This document shows, piece after piece, positions 43,610-52,342 of a DNA stretch of 64,000 nt. The stretch's first letter is position 1. Every line of letters starts with the position of its first letter. Position numbers and translations under genes: made by a program. The stretch is from assembly GCF_003351345.1 (NCBI RefSeq), contig NZ_QQTO01000034.1:1-64000 (forward strand). Reading direction: 5' to 3'. Under the pieces are notes generated by a model, which made no database searches, was not told the DNA's origin, and was given only the letters and a program-made list of their open reading frames with translations. Source of the DNA: Allobosea caraganae (GTDB taxonomy: Bacteria; Pseudomonadota; Alphaproteobacteria; Rhizobiales; Beijerinckiaceae).

Positions 43610-44536
43610 ATGCCGACACCTGTTATCATCGATACCGATCCCGGCCAGGACGACGCCGTCGCCATCCTGCTCGCGCTCGGCGCCAGTGACAGGCTCGACC
43701 TCGCCTGCATCACGACCGTCGCCGGCAACGTCCCGGTCGCGCTGACGACCGCGAACGCGCTGCGCATCTGCGACCTCGCCGGCCGCCCGGATGTTCCGGT
43801 CCATGCCGGCGCAGAGGTTCCGCTGCTGTTTCCGCTGGAGACCGCCGAGTTCGTCTCGGGGCCGGATGGTCTCGCTGGCGCCGACCTGCCGCCGCCTTCG
43901 CGTGGGCCGGCTGAAGGCCATGCCGTCGAGGCGCTCATCGCTCGGCTGCGCGCCGCACCCGAGCCGGTCACGCTGTGCCCGCTCGGCCCGCTGACCAATC
44001 TCGCGCTGGCGATCCGCGTCGCGCCCGACATCCTGCCGAAGATCGAGCGCATCGTGCTGATGGGCGGCGCGCTTGGCCTCGGCAACATGACGCCGGCGGC
44101 GGAGTTCAACCTCTATGTCGATCCGCACGCCGCCGCGATCGTCTTCGAGTGCGGCCGGCCGATCGTGATGTTCGGCCTCGGCGCCACGCTTCAGGCCATC
44201 GCGACCCACGAGCAGATCGCCGGCTTCGCCGCGCTCGGCAACGCGAGCGGCCGCGCCATCCACGGCATGCTGACCCGGCCTCGGCCGGGCGGGCTGGGCA
44301 CGGCCGGCCACCCGATGCATGATCCCTGCGTCGTCGCCTTCCTGCTCTGGCCGGAGCTGTTCTCCGGCAAGGACTGCTTCGTCGAGATCGAGACCGGCCC
44401 CGGCTCGCTACGCGGCCGCAGCACCATCGACTGGAACGGCCGGCTCAAGCGCCCGGCCAACGCGCTCGTCATCGACAAGGTCGAGGCGCACGAACTGTTC
44501 GAGCGAATGACCAAGGTGATTGCGACGCTGCCCTGA
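43610..44536 (+). CDS. Nucleoside hydrolase (inosine-uridine preferring family)
   Basis: This 308-residue hydrolase splits the N-glycosidic bond of ribonucleosides. The calcium-binding DTDPGQDDA lies at residues 8-16, TTVAGNVP near 38, ITLCPLGPLTNLA-like VTLCPLGPLTNLALAI, EFNLYVDPHAA near 165, and a late DPCVVAFLL segment in place of HDPxAV. Its presence in the kinase/SDR/importer operon suggests nucleosides or similar N-glycosides as the imported substrates. Confidence 0.92.
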   Translation: MPTPVIIDTDPGQDDAVAILLALGASDRLDLACITTVAGNVPVALTTANALRICDLAGRPDVPVHAGAEVPLLFPLETAEFVSGPDGLAGADLPPPSRGPAEGHAVEALIARLRAAPEPVTLCPLGPLTNLALAIRVAPDILPKIERIVLMGGALGLGNMTPAAEFNLYVDPHAAAIVFECGRPIVMFGLGATLQAIATHEQIAGFAALGNASGRAIHGMLTRPRPGGLGTAGHPMHDPCVVAFLLWPELFSGKDCFVEIETGPGSLRGRSTIDWNGRLKRPANALVIDKVEAHELFERMTKVIATLP

Positions 44537-44557
44537 GGCGGCGCGAGAGGATAGGCC

Positions 44558-45079
44558 ATGACCCATTTCGTCGCTGAACTCGCGGGCGAGGCAGAAGCCG
44601 CTATTGCGCGCATGCAGGAGGCGGCGCTCGCCGCCCGCCATGCCCATGCAAGGGCCGAACTGATGCGGCACATGCTGACCACGGCTCGCAAGGTCAGGGA
44701 CAAGCCGAAGCCGGAGGCGATCGAGACCGTCGTCCGCGAATGGATGGCGGCCTGGTATCTTGACCGGGCCGAGTGGCCGCATATCGCCCGCGAAATGGAG
44801 GCCTTCACCGCCGCCTTCCACGACTATGCCAACGACGCCTCCGACGCGAACGATGCGGCGCTGCGCGCGGCCTGCGCCGCGCTCGACGCCGTGCTCGCTC
44901 GCGAGGGCACGACGATCTCCGACCAGATGTCCTGGCGCTCGCAATGCGCCCATGGCTGGTGGGGGGCTGTCGCGCCGGTTCCCGCCGATCTGCCCGGCCG
45001 CAAGGAGCGCCCGATCGTGCCGAAGCTCAGTGAGGGTGAGCCGTTCTGGCAGGCCGGCTGCGCCGAGCTCTGCCGCTAA
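44558..45079 (+). CDS. Hypothetical protein at end of nucleoside/sugar operon
   Basis: This 173-residue soluble protein has no signal or membrane segment that I can see. It is mostly helical and rich in Ala, Glu and Arg (about residues 5-115), with a Trp-rich tail (SWRSQCAHGWWGAVAPVPADLPGR broken into SQCAHGWWG and VPADLPG). It starts 21 bp after the nucleoside hydrolase gene, so it probably belongs to the operon. I do not recognise the family. Confidence 0.7.
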   Translation: MTHFVAELAGEAEAAIARMQEAALAARHAHARAELMRHMLTTARKVRDKPKPEAIETVVREWMAAWYLDRAEWPHIAREMEAFTAAFHDYANDASDANDAALRAACAALDAVLAREGTTISDQMSWRSQCAHGWWGAVAPVPADLPGRKERPIVPKLSEGEPFWQAGCAELCR

Positions 45080-45080
45080 G

Positions 45081-45104
45081 CGGCCCGGGCGTAAGCCCGA
45101 GCCG
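45081..45104. terminator. Possible bidirectional terminator hairpin
   Basis: CGGGC-GTAA-GCCCG (45086-45099), with outer CGGC/GCCG pairing, lies between convergent stops at 45079 and 45123. There is no T-run on either strand. Confidence 0.4.
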
Positions 45105-45122
45105 CCCCGCCATGCGGCGGCC

Positions 45123-45965
45123 TCAGTGCTTGCTGACGACCACTTCGAGATACGCGCTCGGCACCACCATCGTGCCGTCGCCGGAGCGGTTGAACCGGGC
45201 GATCAGCGCCTTCAGGTCGCTTTCGAGTTCCGCTTGGCCCTGTGGCGCCAAGGCGGCGAAGGCCTTCAGGACCGGCCCGTAGAAGGTCCTGAAGACCTCC
45301 AGCCAATGCTCGGCCGAGCGGTAGCGGAAGGTGAAGTGGCGCTCGTGCGCCTCGATGCTCGCCTCCGGCCCCAACAGCCCGGCAAGATGCGCCTGCGTGC
45401 CCCAGAGCGCCGGCGAGCGCGCGCCGGCCGGCGGCGGCACGTGCTTGCCGATGGTCTTGAACAGCTGGCCGATGAAGCTCTCCGGCGTCCAGTTCGCCAG
45501 TCCGATCTTGCCGCCGCTCCGGCACACCCTCATCAGCTCGGCCGCGGCCTGCTCATGGTCGGGCGTGAACATCACGCCGAAGGTTGAGAGCACGACGTCG
45601 AAGCTGCTATCGTCGAAGGGCAGGTTCTCGGCATCGGCCTCGCGGAAGCTCATCGCCAGCCGCTCCGCCCCAGCCCGCACGCGGGCGCGGTCGAGCAGCG
45701 CGCCGACATAATCGGTCGCAGTGACGTCGCACCAGCGCCGCGCGGCGGCAAGACTGGCATTGCCGTTGCCGGCGGCGACATCGAGCACCGTCTGCCCGGC
45801 ACGGATGTCGAGCGCCTCGCACAGGCTCTCGCCGACGATCTGCAAGGTGGTGCCGACGACCGCGTAGTCGCCCGACGACCAGGCGCCCTGCTGGCGGGCC
45901 TTGAGTGCGCCGAGGTCGACTGGCTGGGCGGCAGGCTTGATGGAGGCGGCAGCGGATGTGACCAT
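45123..45965 (-). CDS. Class I SAM-dependent methyltransferase
   Basis: This 280-residue methyltransferase has motif I VLDVAAGNGNA at about 60-70, an acidic motif II region (VTATDYVGALLDRAR), EADAENLPFDDSSFDVVLSTFG and the LMRVCRSGGKIGLANWTP strand. It resembles UbiE/phosphatidylethanolamine-type methyltransferases. It is divergent from the SARP/TPR regulator at 46082, the likely controller. Substrate unknown. Confidence 0.9.
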   Translation of the reverse strand: MVTSAAASIKPAAQPVDLGALKARQQGAWSSGDYAVVGTTLQIVGESLCEALDIRAGQTVLDVAAGNGNASLAAARRWCDVTATDYVGALLDRARVRAGAERLAMSFREADAENLPFDDSSFDVVLSTFGVMFTPDHEQAAAELMRVCRSGGKIGLANWTPESFIGQLFKTIGKHVPPPAGARSPALWGTQAHLAGLLGPEASIEAHERHFTFRYRSAEHWLEVFRTFYGPVLKAFAALAPQGQAELESDLKALIARFNRSGDGTMVVPSAYLEVVVSKH

Positions 45966-46081
45966 GATCTCATTCCCTTTGCGTCAGTTCTGCTAACCAG
46001 GCGGCCAGCCGCATGCCTTGCGGCAGCGGCCTGGCCTCAGGTCACTTAGGGTGACCTCGACTTCGACTTTGGCGATCATTC

Positions 46082-48124
46082 GTGGGAGCGAGCGTGGGAG
46101 CTGGCGTGGAAACGCCCGTGGAATTGCAGCGGCCATGCCCGGCTGGCCGCGCACCTGCGCTCGAATTGCGCCTGCTCGGCCCGCTGGTGCTGAGCCGGGG
46201 CGGGACTCCCGTCGCGCTGCCGGCCTCGCGCAAGGTCCGGGCGCTGCTCGCCTATCTCGCGCTTGCCTCGCAGCCGGTGCCGCGCAGCCAGCTCTGCGAC
46301 CTGTTCTGGGATGTCCCTGACGATCCGCGCGGCGAGCTGCGCTGGTGCCTGAGCAAGCTCCGGATCCTGCTCGACGAGCCCGGCCGGCAACGCGTGCTGA
46401 CGCGGGGCGACGCGATCGGGCTCGATCTCTCCGATTGCGGGGTCGATGCCATCGCCGTCGCGAAGGCCGGCCGGGAGGGCTTCGTGGCGCTGGCGCCCGA
46501 GCGGCTGGAGGCCCTGGCCGCTCTGTTCGCCAGCGAGTTCCTCGAAGGCCTGGAGCTCGAGCGCTGCCCGGTCTTCGCCGGATGGCTGACCGCGCAGCGC
46601 CGGCGCTTCCGCGGCTGCCATGTCGCCTTGCTGGAACATCTCGCCAGGCGCACCGAATCCGATGGGTCCGGCTATCTGGAGCAATGGCTGGAGCTCGCTC
46701 CGTTCGACCTCGGCGCTCACGACCTGCTGCTGCGCGAATTCGCCAGGCGCGGCCAGATCCGCGAGGGCGATCAGCACCTCGCTGCCGCCGCCCGGCTGTT
46801 CCAGTCCGAGGAGCTCGATTGCGCGCCGCTCCGCGCCGCCTGGAGCCGGGCGAGAGCCGAGCGCGAAGCGCCATGCGAGCGATGCACTATCTCCGTCGGG
46901 CCAGAAGCAAGGCCCGGCCAGCCCGATGCCCCCTCAGCGTCCCGGCGTGCCTCGATCGCGGTGATGCCCTTCCTCGAACAGGGCGCGGCGGGCGATGGCG
47001 GCGGCCTCGGCGACATGCTCGCCCATGACGTGATCACGCGGCTCGCCAAGCTGCGCAGCCTGTTCATCATCGCCCAGGGCACGGTCTTCACCTTGCATGA
47101 CCGGCGCATCGGCGCGGAGCAGGCCGGGCGGCTGCTCAATGTCGACTATGTCGTCGGCGGCTCGGTCCGGCGCTCCGGCAAGCGCCTCACGGTCGCGGTC
47201 GAGCTCTCCGAGACGCGCAACGCCCGCATCCTCTGGGCCGACACCCTCGATCACACGCTCGACGACGCCTTCCTCGTGCTCGACGAGATCGGCAACCGCA
47301 TCGTCGCCTCCGCCGCCAGCGAGATCGAGACCAGCGAGCGCAACCGCGCCATCCTGAAGCCGCCCAACTCGCTCGACGCCTGGGAGGCGCATCATCGCGG
47401 CCTCTGGCACATGTACCGCTTCACCCCGGCCGACAACGCCCAGGCCCGGCATTTCTTCGAGCGGGCGGTGCGGCTCGACCCGACCTTCGCCCGCGCCCAT
47501 GCCGGCCTGTCCTTCACCCATTTCCAGAGCGCCTTCCAGGGCTGGGAGCCGCGCGAGCAGCAGGCCGACCGCGCCTTCGAGGCCGCCGGCCAGAGCCTGC
47601 TGGTCGATGACCGCGATCCCGCCGCGCATTGGGCGATGGGCAGGGCGCTCTGGCTGCGCAACCAGCACGACCAGTCCATCGCCGAGCTGGAGCAGGCGAT
47701 CGGGCTCAGCCCCAACTTCGCCCAGGGCCATTATGCGCTCGCCTTCGTCCATTCGCAGGGCGGCGACGCCTCGATCGCCGTTTCCTCCGCCGACCATTCC
47801 CGCCAGCTCAGCCCGTTCGACCCGATGCTCTTCGCCATGTTCGGCGCGCGCGCCATGGCGCTGGCGCGGCTCGGCCGCTTCGCCGAGGCCGCAGAATGGA
47901 GCCTGAGGGCCGCGGCCCGCCCGAACGCCCATGCGCAGATCATGGCGATCGCCGCCTATTGCCTGGCGCTTGCCGGAAGGCTCAATGAGGCCCGCGATTA
48001 CCTCGCCGCGATCCACCGCAGCCTGCCGCAATACGGCATCGAGGATTTCCTCACCGCGATGCGTTTCACGCCGGACGGCGAGCGCCTGTTCCGCGAGAGC
48101 GCGCGGCGGGTGGGAGGCGCCTGA
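46082..48124 (+). CDS. SARP/BTAD-type regulator with TPR C-terminus
   Basis: This 680-residue predicted cytoplasmic regulator has three parts. An OmpR-like winged helix lies near residues 28-100 (ELRLLGPLVLSRGG, SRKVRALLAYLALA) and a BTAD helical domain near 100-255. A TolB/CadC-like segment near 290-400 (ASIAVMPFLEQ, VDYVVGGSVRRSGKRLTVAVEL) leads into TPR-like helices to about 640. There is no ATG; the start is one of several in-frame GTGs from 46082 on. It is divergent from the methyltransferase. Confidence 0.82.
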   Translation: MGASVGAGVETPVELQRPCPAGRAPALELRLLGPLVLSRGGTPVALPASRKVRALLAYLALASQPVPRSQLCDLFWDVPDDPRGELRWCLSKLRILLDEPGRQRVLTRGDAIGLDLSDCGVDAIAVAKAGREGFVALAPERLEALAALFASEFLEGLELERCPVFAGWLTAQRRRFRGCHVALLEHLARRTESDGSGYLEQWLELAPFDLGAHDLLLREFARRGQIREGDQHLAAAARLFQSEELDCAPLRAAWSRARAEREAPCERCTISVGPEARPGQPDAPSASRRASIAVMPFLEQGAAGDGGGLGDMLAHDVITRLAKLRSLFIIAQGTVFTLHDRRIGAEQAGRLLNVDYVVGGSVRRSGKRLTVAVELSETRNARILWADTLDHTLDDAFLVLDEIGNRIVASAASEIETSERNRAILKPPNSLDAWEAHHRGLWHMYRFTPADNAQARHFFERAVRLDPTFARAHAGLSFTHFQSAFQGWEPREQQADRAFEAAGQSLLVDDRDPAAHWAMGRALWLRNQHDQSIAELEQAIGLSPNFAQGHYALAFVHSQGGDASIAVSSADHSRQLSPFDPMLFAMFGARAMALARLGRFAEAAEWSLRAAARPNAHAQIMAIAAYCLALAGRLNEARDYLAAIHRSLPQYGIEDFLTAMRFTPDGERLFRESARRVGGA

Positions 48125-48166
48125 CCGGCAGGAATATGCGGAAGGGCATGCGACGTTTTGTCGTCG

Positions 48167-48178
48167 TGTATGCATACA
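48167..48178. promoter_or_regulatory. Perfect 12-bp palindrome before the DUF983 gene
   Basis: TGTATGCATACA is a perfect palindrome 73 bp before the DUF983 start. It is followed at once by an ACAAT/ATTGT inverted repeat that overlaps it. Such sites are typical of GntR-type dimers, but no GntR gene adjoins. Confidence 0.4.
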
Positions 48179-48251
48179 ATATTGACATTGTCTGCATCAG
48201 GGATCATGTGAAGCGCACGCCGATGGTTCGGCGGTTTCGCAGGAGTTCATC

Positions 48252-48650
48252 ATGCCCTCCGACCAATGGCCCCCGCTCTCCCCGATGCAGACCGGCCTGC
48301 GCGGCCGCTGCCCACGCTGCGGCCAGGGGCATCTCTTCGACGGCTTCCTCAAGCTGCGGCCGAAATGCGAGGTTTGCGGGCTCGACTATTCCTTCGCTGA
48401 TCCGGCCGATGGCCCGGCCTTCTTCGTGATGATGTTCGTCTGCATCCCGGCCGTCGCCTTCGCGCTCTGGCTCGAGATCGCCTATCAGCCGCCCTTCTGG
48501 ATCCATCTGGTCACGACGCTGCCGCTCGTCCTGCTGACCTGCATCCCGCCCCTGCAGCCGCTGAAGGGCTGGCTCGTCGCCTCGCAATTCTTCTACAAGG
48601 CTGAGGAAGGGCGCCTCGCCCGGCCGAAGGAGGCGGACAAGTCCGCCTGA
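48252..48650 (+). CDS. DUF983 membrane protein with zinc ribbon
   Basis: This 132-residue DUF983 protein has an N-terminal zinc ribbon (Cys20, Cys23 in CPRCG and Cys39, Cys42 in CEVCG). Two membrane helices follow, near 55-75 and 85-105, with the conserved ADGPAFFVMM segment before the first. DUF983 genes often lie near cytochrome oxidase genes, but none is present here. It is 8 bp before the TDT transporter gene. Confidence 0.9.
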   Translation: MPSDQWPPLSPMQTGLRGRCPRCGQGHLFDGFLKLRPKCEVCGLDYSFADPADGPAFFVMMFVCIPAVAFALWLEIAYQPPFWIHLVTTLPLVLLTCIPPLQPLKGWLVASQFFYKAEEGRLARPKEADKSA

Positions 48651-48658
48651 TCACGACC

Positions 48659-49612
48659 ATGCTGACTCTGAAACCTGTGATGTTCGGCGCCGTGCTCGGC
48701 ATTGGCGGCCTTGCCAATGGCTGGCGCGTCGCCTCGCGCCTCTGGGGCGTCCCGGCGCAGATCGGCGAGACGCTCGCCTATCTCGCCTTCGCGGTCTGGG
48801 CCATGCTCACAGCCCTCTACGCGCTGAAATGGCTGCGGCACACGGCTGTCGCACGGGAGGAGTTGCGGCATCCGGTGCAGGCGCCGGTCGCCGCGCTGAT
48901 CCCGGTCACGACCATGATCGCAAGCCTCGCCATCGCGCCGCATGCACCGGTGCTGGGCTGGTGGATCTATCTCACTGGTGCGCTCGGCATGCTCGGCTTC
49001 GCGGTCTGGAGCATTGGCGGCCTCTGGCAGGGCGGGCGCGAGCACGCCGCCACCACGCCGATCCTCTATCTGCCGATCGTCGGCGGCGGCTTCGTCGCGG
49101 CGTTCGCCTCGGCCTATTTCGGCCAGGGCGATGCCGGCTGGATGTTCTTCGGCATGGGGCTTCTCTCCTGGCTCGGCCTGGAATCGGTCGTCCTGGCCCG
49201 CCTGTTCACGCTGAAGCTGCCGGTCGAGCTGCGCGCCACGCTGGGCATCCATCTCGCCCCGGCCGCGGTCGGCTCCGTCGCCTATTCCGCGATCAGCCCG
49301 GTCACCGGGGCCACGAACCACGTCGCCTTGCTGCTGCTCGGCTACGGCCTCTTCCTGGCGCTGGTCGTGCTGCGGCTCCTGCCCTGGCTGCGCGAGCAGA
49401 GCTTTGGGCCGGGTGCCTGGAGCTACACCTTCGGCGTCTCCGCCCTGCCGCTCGCCGCCCTGCGGCTGGTCGAGCAGGGCGCGGGTGCGCCGGTCGTCCA
49501 GCTTGCCCTGGCGCTGTTCATCGCCGCCAACCTGATCATCGGCCGGATCGCGCTGCGAAGCCTCGTGCTCGTCGGGCAATTCGCCTTTGCGCGGCCTCAG
49601 ACCACCACGTGA
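48659..49612 (+). CDS. TDT/SLAC1 family transporter (TehA-like)
   Basis: This 317-residue inner-membrane protein has about ten helices. It resembles tellurite-resistance/dicarboxylate transporters and plant SLAC1 anion channels: FGAVLGIGGLANGWR in the first helix, a pore-type ESVVLARLF and LGIHLAPAAVGSVAY. Ions or weak acids are the likely cargo. Its last 16 bp overlap the convergent MocR gene, and it probably shares a transcript with the DUF983 gene. Confidence 0.85.
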   Translation: MLTLKPVMFGAVLGIGGLANGWRVASRLWGVPAQIGETLAYLAFAVWAMLTALYALKWLRHTAVAREELRHPVQAPVAALIPVTTMIASLAIAPHAPVLGWWIYLTGALGMLGFAVWSIGGLWQGGREHAATTPILYLPIVGGGFVAAFASAYFGQGDAGWMFFGMGLLSWLGLESVVLARLFTLKLPVELRATLGIHLAPAAVGSVAYSAISPVTGATNHVALLLLGYGLFLALVVLRLLPWLREQSFGPGAWSYTFGVSALPLAALRLVEQGAGAPVVQLALALFIAANLIIGRIALRSLVLVGQFAFARPQTTT

Positions 49613-50976
49613 GTCCGGCTGCGCTGGTCTCCCAGCGTCGCCGCCAGCGTCTTCAAAGCCTCGACCAGCCGCGCCCGCTCCGGCACGCCGCCCAGTGATA
49701 TCCGCACCGCATCCGGCGCCCGACCCTCGACGCTGAACGCATCCGAGGGTGTCACGCCGAGGCCCTGCTGCCTGACGGCCTCGATCAGCCGGTAGCGGTC
49801 CCAATGCGCCGGCAAGGGCTGCCAGACATGCAACCCGTTCGGATGCGCCTGCGCCGAGGCGGGCAGGATCGCGCGCGCCAGCACCTGCCGCGCCGCCGCC
49901 TCCTCGCGCACGCCCTTGAGCAGGTCCCCGGCCGCGCCGACCCTGATCCAATGCGTCGCCAGCGCCGTCATCAGCGGCGCCGGCATTAGGGTGAGCGCCC
50001 GCAGCGCCGAGGTGAGAGCATCCGGCTCCGCACCAGCGGGAATGACCACGAAGGCCGTGCGCAGCCCGGGCGTCAGCCCCTTCGACAGGGTCGAGACATG
50101 GTAGGTCCGCTCCGGCGCCAGTACCGCGAAGGGCGGCGGCGCATCCCCGGCCAGCAGGCTGTAGGGATCATCCTCGATGATCGTCAGGTCATGCGCCCGT
50201 GCGATGCGGGCGATCTCGCGCCGCCGCTGCTCCGGCATGGTGATCGTGGTCGGATTCTGGATGGTCGGCGTCAGGCAGAGCAGCCTTGCGCCATGCTCGC
50301 GCGCCGCCCGCTCCAGCGCCTCGGGCAGGATGCCCTCGCCATCGGCCGCGACCGGCACGACATGCAGGCCGCGCTGCCTGGCCGCTGCCAGCAGGCCGGG
50401 ATAGGTCAGTGGTTCCGTCAGGATCGTCGCGCCGGGAGCGGCGAGGTTGGTCAGCAGCGCGACCAGCGCGGGCTGTGCTCCGGGGGAGATCACCAGCCGT
50501 TGCGGCTCGATCCTGCCCAGGATCGGCTCCAGCCAGGCGCAGCCGGCCGCCCGGTCGGCGAGCGCGCCCGGCCCGACATGATAGGTCATCAGCAGGTCGG
50601 CGCTGGAGCGCGCCAGCACCTCGGCGATGCCGCGCTGCATCAGCTCGGCCAGCCGCACGCCCTTCGGCGCCGGCGGGATGTTCATGCTGAGGTCGATCGG
50701 CGGGCCGAACTGCTCCTTGCGCGCCGAGACGAAGGAGCCGCGCCCGGTCACCGCGTCGAGCAGGTTGCGGTGGCGCGCCTCGGCGTAGGCCCGGGTCACG
50801 GTAGTGAGGTCGACGTCGAGCAGCTCGGCGAGGCTGCGCTGCGGCGGTAGCCGGTCGCCAGGCCGCAGGCTGCCATCCTCGACAGCGCCTTCGATCAGGT
50901 TGACGATCTGGAGATAGCGCGGCCCGGCAGCCGCTTCGAGCGGCCGGAGCCATTGCGGTGTCGTATCGCCAGCCAT
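49597..50976 (-). CDS. MocR/PdxR-type regulator (GntR HTH plus aminotransferase domain)
   Basis: This 459-residue regulator has a GntR winged helix near residues 15-85 (YLQIVNLIEGAVEDGSLRPG, LPPQRSLAELLDVDLTTVTRAY). A fold-I aminotransferase domain follows, with VISPGAQPALVALL, DDPYSLL and the PLP-type Lys in VSTLSKGLTPGLR. Such proteins sense PLP or an amino compound. The promoter has direct repeats of ATGCAAT. Its target is not obvious; the convergent transporter is one candidate, itself another. Confidence 0.92.
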   Translation of the reverse strand: MAGDTTPQWLRPLEAAAGPRYLQIVNLIEGAVEDGSLRPGDRLPPQRSLAELLDVDLTTVTRAYAEARHRNLLDAVTGRGSFVSARKEQFGPPIDLSMNIPPAPKGVRLAELMQRGIAEVLARSSADLLMTYHVGPGALADRAAGCAWLEPILGRIEPQRLVISPGAQPALVALLTNLAAPGATILTEPLTYPGLLAAARQRGLHVVPVAADGEGILPEALERAAREHGARLLCLTPTIQNPTTITMPEQRRREIARIARAHDLTIIEDDPYSLLAGDAPPPFAVLAPERTYHVSTLSKGLTPGLRTAFVVIPAGAEPDALTSALRALTLMPAPLMTALATHWIRVGAAGDLLKGVREEAAARQVLARAILPASAQAHPNGLHVWQPLPAHWDRYRLIEAVRQQGLGVTPSDAFSVEGRAPDAVRISLGGVPERARLVEALKTLAATLGDQRSRTHVVV

Positions 50977-51000
50977 TGCGGCGCACCCTCTCAGCTATCC

Positions 51001-51030
51001 ATGCAATCTACCATAATGTAGGCATGCAAT
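51001..51030 (-). promoter_or_regulatory. Candidate MocR autoregulatory site
   Basis: ATGCAAT occurs at 51001-51007 and 51024-51030 around CTAC-CATAAT-GTAG. MocR-type factors often bind direct repeats combined with a palindrome. The site lies 24 bp upstream of the regulator start. Confidence 0.45.
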
Positions 51031-51066
51031 AGCGGAAAGGGAAGCCGCGCGCCAGCGCTCAGCGCC

Positions 51067-52257
51067 TCACTGCACCCGCTCGATCGCGATCGCCGTCGCC
51101 TCGCCGCCACCGATGCAGAGCGAGGCGACGCCGCGCTTCAGCCCGCGATTCTGGAGCGCGTGCAGCAAGGTCACGATCAGCCGTGCCCCCGTCGCGCCAA
51201 TGGGGTGGCCGAGCGCGCAGGCGCCGCCATTGACGTTGAGTTTTTCGCGGGGAATGGCGAGGTCGCGCTGCGCCGCCATGGCGACGACGGCGAAGGCCTC
51301 GTTGATCTCGAACAGGTCGACATCGCCAACGCTCCAGCCGGCCTTGTCGAGCAGCTTGCGGATCGCCGGGATCGGCGCGGTCGTATACCAGGCTGGCTCC
51401 TGGCTATGGCCGGCATGGGCCTTGATCTCGGCCAGGATCGGCAGGCCGTCGCGCTCGGCCAGCGAGCGCCGCGTCAGGATCAGCGCCGCCGCGCCATCGG
51501 CATTGGCCGAGGCGCTCGCCGCGGTGATCGTGCCGTCCGGGCGGAAGGCCGGCTTGAGCGATGGGATCTTCTCCGGCGAGACTTTCAGCGAGTGCTCGTC
51601 ATTTTCGACCAGCGCCTCGCCGCCCTTCACCTTGACCGTGACAGGCGCGATCTCGGCCTTGAAGGCGCCGCTCTCGACCGCCTTGCGCGCCCGCGTCAGC
51701 GTCTCCACGGCATAGGCGTCCTGGTCGTCGCGCGTGAACTGATAGGCCTGCGCCGCCGCCTCGCCGAAATCGCCCATCGAGCGGCCGCGCTCATAGGCGT
51801 CCTCCAGCCCGTCCAGCATCATGTGGTCGAAGATGCGGTCATGGCCGACGCGGTAGCCACCGCGCGCCTTGGCCAGCAGGTAGGGTGCGTTCGACATCGA
51901 CTCCATGCCGCCGGAGACGACGACATCGGCCGAGCCGGCGCGGATCAGGTCATGCGCCAGCATGGTCGCCTTCATGCCGGAGCCGCAGACCTTGTTGATC
52001 GTGGTCGCGCCGGTCGCATCCGGCAGGCCGGCGCCGCGCGCTGCCTGCCGCGCCGGGGCCTGGCCCTGGCCCGCCGGCAGCACGCAGCCGAACAGCGCCT
52101 CGTCGACGCGCTCGGGCGCGAGCCCGGCCCGTTCGAGCGCGGAGCGGATGACATGCGCGCCGAGCGCCGGCGCCTCGATGCTGGAGAGCTCGCCCTGGAA
52201 GCGCCCGAGCGGGGTGCGGACGGCGGAGACGATGACGACGGGATCGGCGGTGGACAT
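51067..52257 (-). CDS. Acetyl-CoA acetyltransferase (thiolase)
   Basis: This 396-residue thiolase joins or splits acyl-CoA and acetyl-CoA. The nucleophilic Cys91 lies in NKVCGSGMKA, the NEAFA motif in LFEINEAFAVVAM, the His in GGACALGHPIGATG and the second Cys in SLCIGGGEATA. Start ATG (52255-52257) follows GGAGAG. It is divergent from a TetR gene and shares a promoter with a perfect ATATGTC inverted repeat. Confidence 0.94.
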   Translation of the reverse strand: MSTADPVVIVSAVRTPLGRFQGELSSIEAPALGAHVIRSALERAGLAPERVDEALFGCVLPAGQGQAPARQAARGAGLPDATGATTINKVCGSGMKATMLAHDLIRAGSADVVVSGGMESMSNAPYLLAKARGGYRVGHDRIFDHMMLDGLEDAYERGRSMGDFGEAAAQAYQFTRDDQDAYAVETLTRARKAVESGAFKAEIAPVTVKVKGGEALVENDEHSLKVSPEKIPSLKPAFRPDGTITAASASANADGAAALILTRRSLAERDGLPILAEIKAHAGHSQEPAWYTTAPIPAIRKLLDKAGWSVGDVDLFEINEAFAVVAMAAQRDLAIPREKLNVNGGACALGHPIGATGARLIVTLLHALQNRGLKRGVASLCIGGGEATAIAIERVQ

Positions 52258-52272
52258 GGGGCTCTCCGTTTC

Positions 52273-52290
52273 ATATGTCGAATGACATAT
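52273..52290. promoter_or_regulatory. TetR-type operator between thiolase and TetR genes
   Basis: ATATGTC-GAAT-GACATAT is a perfect 7-bp inverted repeat with 4-bp spacer, 15 bp upstream of the thiolase start and 52 bp before the TetR start. AT-rich -10-like sequences overlap it. Confidence 0.7.
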
Positions 52291-52342
52291 AATATGATGA
52301 GTATAATAATCGCTGCAAGCCACGGAGTCGGAGAGGTCGCAG

